Shown: in pieces, positions 47,210 through 55,201 of the stretch
How positions within the stretch are numbered: the stretch's first letter is position 1
Layout: each line of letters begins with the position of its first letter
NCBI GenBank assembly: GCA_963747735.1
Contig: CAVVGE010000007.1
Span: forward strand, 496,001 to 560,000
DNA: 64,000 nucleotides
Reading direction: 5' to 3'
Source: AP-15 sp963747735
GTDB lineage: Bacteria; Pseudomonadota; Alphaproteobacteria; ATCC43930; CGMCC-115725
Translations under genes and position numbers: made by a program
The notes under the pieces: model-generated
The model's input: only the letters and a program-made list of their open reading frames with translations
Database searches by the model: none
What the model was told of the DNA's origin: nothing

Positions 47210-47659
47210 ATGGCTGCATCCCATCGCGCCGGGCGTTGGCCCGTCGATCTGATCCCGGCTGAAGAAGGTGGGTTCATCGTCAACTTTCCCGATCTCCCAA
47301 ACGGTTGGAGCCAAGCGGAGACGATCGAGGACGCGTTGGCGCAGGCCGAGGATCTTCTTGAAGAGATGATCCTCGGGCATATGGCCAAGGGCGAAGACGT
47401 TCCGGTGTCCTCGTCACCGAGCGCCGGCGACGTTCGGCCGCGCATCGCATTGCCGGCGCTGACGGCGGCAAAGCGCGAAGCCTACCGCGCGATGCGCGCG
47501 GCCGGGATCAACAAACGCGAGCTCGCGGAGCGGCTCGGCTGGCGGCCATCGCAGGTGACCCGGCTGTTCGACGGCCGCCACGCTTCGCGCCTCGATCTGA
47601 TCGAGGCGGCGTTGGCGGTGCTCGGCCGTCGCCTTGTTATAGACAGCGAGGCCGCATAG
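47210..47659 (+). CDS. hicB: HicB-family antitoxin
   Basis: A 149-residue antitoxin. The N-terminal partial RNase-H-like HicB domain shows EEGGFIVNFPDLPNGWSQAE and DALAQAEDLLEEMI; the C-terminal part is an XRE-like HTH (INKRELAERLGWRPSQVTRL). It binds and neutralises HicA and represses the operon. GGAGG precedes ATG 47210. The module is bracketed by duplicated DNA. Confidence 0.85.
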   Translation: MAASHRAGRWPVDLIPAEEGGFIVNFPDLPNGWSQAETIEDALAQAEDLLEEMILGHMAKGEDVPVSSSPSAGDVRPRIALPALTAAKREAYRAMRAAGINKRELAERLGWRPSQVTRLFDGRHASRLDLIEAALAVLGRRLVIDSEAA

Positions 47660-47687
47660 GCAAGCCTGGGGCTGGGAGCGGCTCTGT

Positions 47688-47865
47688 GCCCGGCAGAGCG
47701 GCTCGGTTCGCGATCGGGCATCGGCGTTCCCCTCGGGCGGGCAGCGGCGTATTAAGCCACACCGAGTCGGTGCGCGCATGCGCGAAGTTCGGAAAAGTCA
47801 CAATGACCGTGTCATCATGACCCTGGCGCACGGCAAAGACCGGCTGGAATCGGCGCGCCTCGTGC
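47688..47865. repeat. Segmental duplication, right copy
   Basis: It repeats 46781-46965: a non-functional copy of the amidase start (MPDREPSR on the minus strand), the intergenic sequence, and then the real start of the acetyltransferase (MTLAHGKDRLESAR). See the left copy. The arrangement implies that HicAB arrived together with, or inside, a duplication of this boundary. Confidence 0.65.
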
Positions 47866-48542
47866 TGCGGCGGGTAGCGCCGGACGACCTGCCGTTCTTC
47901 GGGCGCATCCACGCGCTGCCCGCAGTCGCGCAGGGCCTTTACCGCGGCGGCCGGCCGCGCTCGCCCGAAGAGACCGCCGCCTGGCTGCGATCCACCCTCG
48001 CGAGCTACGATGAACTCGCCCTCGGCTATCTCGCGGTCCTGCGCAAGGAAGACAGAGCGTTGATTGGGCGCTGCGGTTTGATGGAGCTCGTCGTCGAAAC
48101 AGCGGCACCCGAGCACCGGGTTCGCAGGGGATGGTTCGGGCGCGAAGGGGCACCCGCCGGTGTCGCGCTGACCTTTGAATGCGAGCTCGGCTACACCTTC
48201 GACCCGGCCGTCTGGGGCCAGGGTTTCGCGACCGAAGCGGCGCGTTGCGTGCGCGACTATGCGCGCGACGTGCTGCGGCTGTCCTACGTGGTCTCCGCCA
48301 TTCTTCCGCACAACACCCGCTCGCGACGCGTCGCCGAAGGCTTGGGCGCGCGCCCCGCCGGCCAAATGGAAGCGGTCGGCCTCGCATTCGATCGCTACAT
48401 CTGGCCGCTCGCCACCGGCGGCGAAACCCGGCTCCAGCCGGTGTCGGCAAAACCGGCGTGTGGCCGATTGTCGGGAAGCGGGGCGGCGAGTAGAACGGCG
48501 ACGGGACAGAGGAGCGCGACATGGACGGAACGACCGAGCTGA
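47817..48542 (+). CDS. GNAT family N-acetyltransferase
   Basis: A 241-residue acetyltransferase of the RimJ/RimL-like GNAT group. LESARLVLRRVAPDDLPFFG opens the domain, GYTFDPAVWGQGFATEAARC carries the acetyl-CoA-binding Q/RxxGxA-type loop, and NTRSRRVAEGLGARPAG is the usual C-terminal strand-helix. Substrate unknown. ATG 47817 is at the start of the conserved part. The last ~25 residues beyond the domain overlap the aminotransferase start by 22 bases and may be unstructured. Confidence 0.85.
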   Translation: MTLAHGKDRLESARLVLRRVAPDDLPFFGRIHALPAVAQGLYRGGRPRSPEETAAWLRSTLASYDELALGYLAVLRKEDRALIGRCGLMELVVETAAPEHRVRRGWFGREGAPAGVALTFECELGYTFDPAVWGQGFATEAARCVRDYARDVLRLSYVVSAILPHNTRSRRVAEGLGARPAGQMEAVGLAFDRYIWPLATGGETRLQPVSAKPACGRLSGSGAASRTATGQRSATWTERPS

Positions 48543-49872
48543 TCGAGGCGGATCGGCGTTTTCTGATTCACCCGCTGCACCACCCGGACGACCACCGCCA
48601 GCCGCTGGTCGTCGTCGAGGGCAAGGGCGCGATATTGCACCTCGCTGACGGGCGCGAATTGATCGACGGGCTTTCGGGTCTGTGGAACGTCAATATCGGG
48701 CATGGCCGGGGGGAGCTCGCCGACGCCGCGGCGGCACAGATGCGCAAGATCGCCTTTGCCTCGGCCTATATCGGCCAGACCAACGAGCCCGCGGTCAGGC
48801 TCGCCGAAAAGATCGTCGGCCATGCCTACCCGAATTCCGCCGCGGTTTATTTCACCACCGCCGGTGCGGAGTTCGAACGAATAGCGCGTTCAAATTCGCG
48901 CGCTATTACTGGAAGGTCAAAGGCAGGCCGGAGAAGACCAAGATCGTCTCGCGCATCCACGCCTATCACGGCGTGACAATGGCGGCGATGAGCGCGACCG
49001 GCATGGCCGCCTATCACAAGATGTTCGGGCCCTTGGTGCCGGGCTTTGTCCAGGTGGTCCCGCCCTACGCCTATCGCTGGGCCGGCAACGCGGAGCCGGG
49101 GGCGGGGGCGGCCGAGGCGGTCGAGAAGGCGATCCTGGCCGAGGGCGCCGACACCGTCGCCGCTGTCATTTGCGAGCCGGTCATGGGGGCGGGCGGGGTC
49201 ATCGTGCCGCCCTCTTCCTATTTCCCGCTGTTGCGCGAAATCTGCGACCGGCATCAGGTGCTGCTGATCGCCGACGAGGTCATCACCGGCTTTGGCCGCA
49301 CCGGGAAATGGTTTGCGCTCGGCCATTGGGGGGTCGAGCCCGACCTCGTCTCGTTTGCCAAGGGGGTGACGAGCGGCTACCTGCCGTTGGGCGGCGTCAT
49401 CGCCGCAAAGCATGTGCACGAGGCGATCGAGAAGGCACCCGCCGATCGCAAATTCATGCACGCCGCGACCTATTCGGGGCACCCGGTGTGTTGTGCGGTG
49501 GGCCTGCGCAATGTCGAGATCATGGAAGAAGAAGGGCTGCCCGAGCGCGCCGCGGTGATGGGAAAGCGGCTCCTGGCCGGGCTCGAAGGGTTGCGCGATC
49601 TGCCGGCCGTGGGCGATGTGCGCGGTCTCGGCATGATGTGCGGGGTCGAGCTGGTGACCGACCGCGGCACCAAGGCGCCGGCCGTCGGTCTCGGCGCCCG
49701 TGTCGTTCGTGAGGCGATGGCGCGCGGCCTCCTGCCGCGCCTGCGCGCCGGCGGCGCCGATCCGGCGATCGGCGACACGATCTGCCTCGCCCCACCGCTG
49801 ATGACCCCGGCCGAAACCCTCGACCGCATCCCCGAAATCCTACGCGCCGCGATCGCCGCCGCGGCTGGCTGA
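48521..49872 (+). pseudogene. Class III (omega) aminotransferase, local double frameshift
   Basis: A PLP-dependent aminotransferase of the beta-alanine/omega-amino acid:pyruvate type. The first frame from ATG 48521 runs through HLADGRELIDGLSGLWNVNI to VYFTTAGAE. The second frame gives AFKFARYYWKVKGRPEKTK, HAYHGVTMAAMSATG, LLIADEVITGFGRTGKWFAL (PLP-contact Asp) and LVSFAKGVTSGYLPLGG (Schiff-base Lys). Removing two Ts, near 48872 and 48880, restores the family motif GAESNESAFKFAR exactly, so there are two +1 insertions about eight bases apart. Otherwise full length and well conserved. Confidence 0.82.
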
Positions 49873-49882
49873 TCGCAGAAAA

Positions 49883-49988
49883 CCCCTCACCCCAACCCTC
49901 TCCCCGCAAGCGGGGCGAGGGAGTATTCGCGATACGACTGAACAAAATCCTCTCCCCCGGCTCGGGGGAGAGGGCAGGGTGAGGGGGA
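49883..49988. repeat. Palindromic intergenic repeat with two hairpins
   Basis: Outer arms of about 23 bases (49883-49905 and 49966-49988) are imperfect inverted repeats of CCCCTCACCC and CCCTCTCCCC type. Inside, CTCTCCCCCG-GCT-CGGGGGAGAG (49950-49972) and a CCCCG-CAAG-CGGGG hairpin near 49902-49915 can form. It is the widespread proteobacterial LTPSPP/SPRRGRG-type repeat. It lies just after the aminotransferase and may terminate or stabilise that transcript. Confidence 0.7.
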
Positions 49989-50035
49989 AGCGCGGCGGTC
50001 GCGCCCGAGCTGCGGAATGAGAGAGGGGGACCTCG

Positions 50036-50893
50036 ATGCGGATTTCGCTCGGTCTCGGGATTTGTGCCATCGGATTGCTGGCGCTCGGCGTCAACGCACC
50101 GGGCCGCGCGGACGGTCTCGAATGGCTCGGCGGTGACGCCGTAGAGGTGGCGGCGCACCGCATGGGGCTGATGGGCCAGCACAGCGATAAGCCGCTCATG
50201 GGCTATCTGGCGCGGCCCGAGGGCGCGGGGCGCCATCCGGCCGTGATCGTGCTACACGGCTGCGGCGGGTTCGGGGCGTATTACCCGGTCATCGCCGACG
50301 TGTTGAAATCCTATGGTTATGTGGCGCTGGCAATCGACAGCCTAGATGGGCTCGACGTCTGCGCCAGCGGCATCGAGAGCGGCGACGTGGCGGAGGCGTT
50401 CGATGCCTATGCCGCCCTCGACTGGTTGGCGCGGCAGGATTTTGTCGATCCGGACCGCGTCGCGCTCCTCGGCATCTCGCTCGGCGGCTTCGCGACCCTC
50501 GACGATGTCGAGGCCGGGCCGGGCGCGATCGAAAAGACCCAGAAGCGACATTTCCGGGCCGCCGTCGCGTACTACCCGGGATGTAGAGACCGGGCGGGGG
50601 TGATGACCGTGCCGACCTTTATTGTGATCGGCAATGACGACGACTGGACCCTTGCCTCGTGGTGTCAGGACATGATGGCGCGCCGGAACGGCAAAGGCGC
50701 TCCGGTGACTTTGGTCGTCTATCCGGGTGCCACGCACGGGTTCAATTTTCCGGCCTCGGCGCGGCAATATCTCGGGCATCACATGGCCTACGATCCGCAG
50801 GCCACGGCAGATGCCTGGCGGCAGGTCCGCGATTTTCTGCATACGACACTCAGCGAGGCGCAGCCTGCCGGCCCGACCGGGGAGACCCGTTGA
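50036..50893 (+). CDS. Dienelactone hydrolase-family alpha/beta hydrolase, exported
   Basis: A 285-residue alpha/beta hydrolase with an N-terminal signal peptide (MRISLGLGICAIGLLALGV). AVIVLHGCGGFGAYY forms the oxyanion region. The nucleophile elbow is LLGISLGGFA with Ser in place of the Cys of true dienelactone hydrolase. The acid is within FIVIGNDDDWT and the catalytic His in YPGATHGFNFP. Periplasmic esterase or lactonase of unknown substrate. GAGAGGGGGA precedes ATG 50036. It overlaps the next gene (TGATG). Confidence 0.85.
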   Translation: MRISLGLGICAIGLLALGVNAPGRADGLEWLGGDAVEVAAHRMGLMGQHSDKPLMGYLARPEGAGRHPAVIVLHGCGGFGAYYPVIADVLKSYGYVALAIDSLDGLDVCASGIESGDVAEAFDAYAALDWLARQDFVDPDRVALLGISLGGFATLDDVEAGPGAIEKTQKRHFRAAVAYYPGCRDRAGVMTVPTFIVIGNDDDWTLASWCQDMMARRNGKGAPVTLVVYPGATHGFNFPASARQYLGHHMAYDPQATADAWRQVRDFLHTTLSEAQPAGPTGETR

Positions 50894-52462
50894 TGCGCCG
50901 CCGCGGCGCGCTTCTCCTCGTCGGTCTTGTGCTGGCCGGCGCCGCCGCCCACGCGCAAGGCTCGGCATCGCCGGAAAAAGTCTCGCCGGGGATGCAAGCG
51001 CGGATCGAGGCGTTCGAGCCGGCGCTCGAAGATTATGTGAAGAAGGGCATGGCGGCGTTCGATGTGCCGGGCGCGGCGGTCGGGATCGTCGCCGGCGACC
51101 GGCTCGTCTATGCCAAGGGCTTCGGGCTCCGGCGCAAAGGCGGCAACGAGCCTGTCGACACCAAGACGGTGTTCCAGATCGGCTCGACGACAAAGGCGTT
51201 TCTCGCGGCGACGCTGGCGATCGCGGTCGACCGCGGCAAGCTCAAATGGAACGATCGCGTCGTCGAGCTCGACCCGGCCTTTGCGCTGAAGGACCCTTGG
51301 GTCACTCGCGAGTTCCGCGTCTACGATTTGCTGGCGCAGCGCTCGGGGCTTCCGCCTTATGCCGACGACGCGCTGGCCGTGTTCGGCTTCGACGCCGCGC
51401 GGCTCATGCATTCGCTGCGCTTTGTCGAGCCGCGCACCAGCTTTCGCAGCACCTTCACCTACACCAATATCACCCATCTCTTTGCCGGACAGATCGCCGC
51501 CCGGGCGCTGGGCGCGCCCGATTGGCCGACATTGGCGCGGCGCGAACTCATCGACCCGCTCGGCATGCGCGACACGAGCTTCACCCCCGAGGCGATCGAG
51601 AAAGCGCCCGACCATGCCACGGGCCATCGCTGGACGCCCAAAGGTTCAATCGAAATTCCATTCGATTTCGCCGACCCTTATGTGTTCGGGCCGGCCGGCG
51701 ACATCAATTCGACCCTCGATGATTGTGCGCGCTGGCTGCGGCTGCAATTGGGCGACGGGGTGTTCGAGGGGCATCGGCTGGTCTCGGCAAATAATTTGGC
51801 CGTCACCCGGACGCCAAAGGTCGCGATCAGCGAAACTGTCCTCTATGCGATGGGCTGGATCATCACCGGCACCGCGAACGGACGCGTCGTTTGGCACAAT
51901 GGCGGCACCGGCGGGTTCGGCGCGATGATCGGTTTTGCGCCGGCCAGGCATGTCGGCGTCATCGTCTTGACCAACGAGCAGAACCGGGGCTTCCCGGACG
52001 GCGCCGGGCTGTGGGTCTTGGACCGGCTGCTCGGCAACCCGGAAAAGGATGACGTAGGCGAGGCGCTTGGCCGCACGACTGCCGCAGCAGCCGAGGAAAC
52101 GGTCGTCTACGAGCGCCCGGGAACACCCCGGCCGCCGCCCCAGCTCGCCGCGCTCGCCGCCGATTATACGAGCGACCAGACGGGGCTCGCCACACTTGCG
52201 GTCGAGAATGGCGGTGCTGGTGGCGACATTGAAAGAGACCGGCGCACGGCTCCGCCTCGAACCCTTCGACGGTGCAGTTTTCACGCTGCGCCTCGTGCCC
52301 GACGGCCGTTTTGCCGCGATCGCCGCTGCACTCGGCGACAACCCGCTCGGGTTTGCCGATTTCGAAGCCGATGCGCAGGGCCGCCTGACCCGTCTGCGCG
52401 CGGTCATCGACAACCAACCCTATCTGTGGCGGAAACAGCCCGGTGCTGCGGCCGCCCGCTGA
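50893..52462 (+). CDS. Serine hydrolase (class C beta-lactamase/esterase fold), C-terminal frameshift
   Basis: An exported serine hydrolase of about 522 residues. Signal peptide (MRRRGALLLVGLVLAGAAAH), nucleophile motif S-x-x-K in QIGSTTKAFLA, Y-x-N in FTYTNITHLF and the HNGGTGGFG box near residue 336 are all present. Near 52216 one extra base shifts the frame; the remaining C-terminal domain continues as LVATLKETGARLRLEPFDG to PYLWRKQPG and stops at 52462. The catalytic domain is untouched, so a shortened protein with a wrong tail might still fold. Such proteins include D-aminopeptidases, esterases and penicillin-binding-like enzymes. Confidence 0.8.
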
Positions 52463-52609
52463 CAGCAGGCTGGCGGCAGCGGCGCTGCCGAGCGATGGCG
52501 TAGCGCCCGAGCCTGGCGGCATTCCGTGACCCGCCGGCGGCTGCGGCGTGCTATTCTCGATCGTCTGCCGTTGCCGGCGGGCGTGGCGCTGGCGGGGGTT
52601 GGGGACGGC

Positions 52610-52957
52610 ATGGCGAAGGAGGGGTGGCTTTATCGGGCGCTCGTGGTGCTTTCGGGGCTGACCTTGGCGCTCGTCGTCGCCTATCTGGTCTTGGTGCAGG
52701 AGGACCGCGCGATCCAGGCCGAGGTCAACCGGCGCCAGCAATTCATCAACCAGAGTGTGGAGTTCGGGCGCATCAACGACGCGCTGATCCGCGCGCTCGC
52801 CACCGCCGCGGTCAACAAAAAGGACGACAAGCTGCGTGACCTCTTGACCCAGAACGGGATCACAATAAATCCATCGGCCACACCGGCGGCGGCGCCGGTA
52901 AATCCATCGGCCACACCGGCGGCAGCGGCGCCGGTTCCCTCCGGCAAGACGCCGTGA
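52610..52957 (+). CDS. Small single-span membrane protein with repeat tail
   Basis: A 115-residue protein: one N-terminal transmembrane helix (residues about 7-29, LYRALVVLSGLTLALVVAYL), a helical stretch (QAEVNRRQQFINQSVEFGRI) and a Pro/Ala tail. The tail comes from a tandem DNA repeat (33 bases at 52867-52899 and 36 at 52900-52935) giving NPSATPAAAPV and NPSATPAAAAPV. Not recognised. The next gene starts within its stop codon (GTGA), so they are coupled. Confidence 0.65.
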   Translation: MAKEGWLYRALVVLSGLTLALVVAYLVLVQEDRAIQAEVNRRQQFINQSVEFGRINDALIRALATAAVNKKDDKLRDLLTQNGITINPSATPAAAPVNPSATPAAAAPVPSGKTP

Positions 52958-53259
52958 CGCGGCCCGCGGATTTGGGCGGGCCGGCGGCGGGGCTGCCGCT
53001 GCCGCTCGTTCTCGTCGTCGTGTCGCTGTTTGTGCTGATGCTGTTCGAAACCGCGCAAGCGGTGCAGGATCACGCCGCCTTGTCCGACCTGCGCCGCGCG
53101 CAGGAGACGACGATGCAGCAAGGCGCAAAGATTCGCCGCCAGCTGCAAGCTCTCGCCACCAAGACTGCCGAGCTCGCCGCCGCCGGCGACGAAAACGCCA
53201 AGCTGATCGTCGCGCAGATGAAAAAGGAAGGGGTGACCCTCTCCGCCCCGAAGAAATAA
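52954..53259 (+). CDS. Small single-span membrane protein with coiled coil
   Basis: A 101-residue protein: a transmembrane helix at about residues 15-34 (LPLPLVLVVVSLFVLMLFET), then a charged helix likely to form a coiled coil (LRRAQETTMQQGAKIRRQLQ) and a Lys-rich end. Coupled by a four-base overlap to the similar small membrane protein upstream; both have the design TM helix plus extramembrane helix, so a hetero-oligomer is plausible. Function unknown. Confidence 0.65.
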   Translation: MTRPADLGGPAAGLPLPLVLVVVSLFVLMLFETAQAVQDHAALSDLRRAQETTMQQGAKIRRQLQALATKTAELAAAGDENAKLIVAQMKKEGVTLSAPKK

Positions 53260-53640
53260 TCGCGCCGGCGGCATATCCCTCGCCCCGCCCGGCGGTTCGC
53301 GCCGCTGCCGATCGAACGCTGAAGCGGTTTTCGACGGGTCGGCGCACGCGGCACGCCGCCTTTATCGCACGCTTGGAGGCGCTGACCCGCCGCGCGCTCG
53401 GGCCGGCGAAGCGCGGCCGCAAGCCGGCGCGGGCGACATCGCCGAGGCGCGATTTAAATGCACTGTCACCGTAATTGACTGTCACCGTAATTGTGGTCGG
53501 TTCAGGAATCCCTCCGCATAGTCGTGCACCTGCACAACGCCGCATTCGGCCCGCCCGCATCATTGCGTAGTACTCTGGCGAGACGCTCATCAGGCCAGCG
53601 CGCAGCAATCACTCCGTAAGCGGAACGCGCACCTGTAACG
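53260..53640. other. Gap with a 16-bp tandem duplication
   Basis: About 380 bases with no recognised gene between convergent neighbours. ACTGTCACCGTAATTG is repeated exactly in tandem at 53462-53477 and 53478-53493. The 5' half has a weak coding look on the plus strand (basic, Arg/Ala-rich) but no start, stop or family could be assigned. Confidence 0.5.
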
Positions 53641-54372
53641 CTAGACAAGAAGTAACACGACCCCTGAGATCGCGATGACTGACATGATCATCCGTGTCGC
53701 CGTACTGGATGACAGGGTCTGGAATACGACGACCCCGATGCCTACACCTGCAAGCAGCGGAAACAGGAAATAAAAATATTCGCGGACAAGACAGCTATCG
53801 AATTTTCCAAAGCTCAAGAGCGAGACAAGCGAGGCTATTTGCATTCCGATAATGTAGGGCTGAGTGATTGCCCGCTGCTTGTGCTTGCTCAAGCCGCGAG
53901 CGGCACACCAGATCGCCGGTACGACGGAGGAGGCGCCGACCAAACCCCCGGTCAGCCCCCCTGAGAGCCCGACGACAATCTCGGACCGGAGTGAGGATGG
54001 CTGCGGTGTCGCCGCGGTGTTATGCAGCAACCCCCACAGCGCCGAAATCACAATGAGACCGCCAAGAGCGAAATGAACGAGATGGTAGTCGCAGTGATTG
54101 AGAAGGACGGTCCCTAGCGGCACGCCCAATAGCCCCCCGGCTATCAGAGGGAGCCGCATTTCATAATCGATCGATCGCCGCAGCAGAGCGGTGCTGAAGA
54201 ACTGGCCGGTAAGCGAGCACATTGCGGTCAGTGCGACCGCTTGAGGCGGCGTATAAACGAGCAGGAAAATCGGTCCGGAGATCAGGGGAAAAGCAAGCCC
54301 GGTCGTTCCAGAAATCACGCCGGCAACAAAAACGCCGGTGCTAATCGACAGCGTCTGGACGATGTCCAACAC
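53641..54372 (-). CDS. TauE/SafE family membrane permease
   Basis: A 243-residue polytopic membrane protein with about eight helices and the two-repeat pattern of TauE/SafE exporters: VAGVISGTTGLAFPLISGPI in repeat one and VGLSGGLTGGLVGASSVVPA in repeat two. It starts with GTG at 54372. It is more distantly related to the copy at 6689-7426. Substrate unknown; sulfite/sulfonate or other organic anions are typical. Stand-alone gene. Confidence 0.85.
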   Translation of the reverse strand: MLDIVQTLSISTGVFVAGVISGTTGLAFPLISGPIFLLVYTPPQAVALTAMCSLTGQFFSTALLRRSIDYEMRLPLIAGGLLGVPLGTVLLNHCDYHLVHFALGGLIVISALWGLLHNTAATPQPSSLRSEIVVGLSGGLTGGLVGASSVVPAIWCAARGLSKHKQRAITQPYIIGMQIASLVSLLSFGKFDSCLVREYFYFLFPLLAGVGIGVVVFQTLSSSTATRMIMSVIAISGVVLLLV

Positions 54373-54476
54373 GGCCGACCCCCGTTAGATGGAGAGACGA
54401 AGAGGTCTTGCCTTCGGCGGCATCGTGTCATGCCAGTTCCGGAGAGGATGAAATGCCCTCAGGTCTGAACATGAAC

Positions 54477-54800
54477 TCACGACCATCTGGCTGCATCGAT
54501 TAGGTATTGCCGCTCCTTCTGCAGGGATTGCCAGCTGGGGCTCGGCTGTTGCCAGAGCCATCTGCTCGCCTCAGCGGGCGCCATACCGGGTGGTATCCTG
54601 AGATCGGCGAGATCGCGCCCTGACATCAGCGACAAATTCCGGCGCTCCAGGTGGCGCTCGCGCCAAGTGCGCAACAGCCGGACGAACGCTGTCCAAACGC
54701 CGGAAATGGGGTCTCGCGCGATCGCTTCCATCGTATCAGCCGGGGTGCGCCATTCGACTGCACGGGAGGCGCGTATTGCACGGCGGTTAAGTGTTTCCAT
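54477..54800 (-). CDS. DUF1127 domain-containing small regulator-like protein
   Basis: A 107-residue protein with a C-terminal DUF1127-like helix pair: FVRLLRTWRERHLERRNLSL followed by MSGRDLADLRIPPGMAPAEA. Short DUF1127 proteins act in RNA binding and phosphate/carbon regulation in alphaproteobacteria; longer ones like this are uncharacterised. ATG 54800 is a reasonable start; the frame is open to 54896. Its presence supports an alphaproteobacterial origin. Confidence 0.72.
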   Translation of the reverse strand: METLNRRAIRASRAVEWRTPADTMEAIARDPISGVWTAFVRLLRTWRERHLERRNLSLMSGRDLADLRIPPGMAPAEASRWLWQQPSPSWQSLQKERQYLIDAARWS

Positions 54801-55201
54801 TTCCAAGCCCCTGAACGAAATTTTGGCGGGACTGCGCGCGCGTCCCTGGCTGAGAGTCGTCAGGGGTGCGCGGAGGTAGTGCATCAGCATAAGCAAGGCG
54901 CCCGGGTGCGGTTGTGAAGTGGTTCACATCGTCCGCATAAAAATCTGGTTCCAGCGAATTTGGTCTCGGCGGAGACGAGACGGACGATCGGGGCGCGGCA
55001 ATGCCGCATAGCTCTTTACCCCCGCCCATGCGGCACCTCCCTCTTTATTCGTTAGGAGCTGCGGCACCAGCAGAGCGCAGCGGCGCTCGCAGGTTCCTGC
55101 CTAACAGGAGCGAGAATTTGTTCCTTGACTGGCCGCGAGTCCTAAAGCCGATCTTAAAAAGTTATGAAATTTCCCTGAAGGGCGGCTAACATCGAGATGT
55201 G
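54801..55201. other. Divergent upstream region, no gene
   Basis: About 400 bases between the minus-strand DUF1127 gene and the plus-strand regulator. There is a locally AT-rich patch near 55145-55175 (CTTAAAAAGTTATGAAATTT) suited to a promoter for the regulator. No RNA gene or repeat was recognised. Confidence 0.45.
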
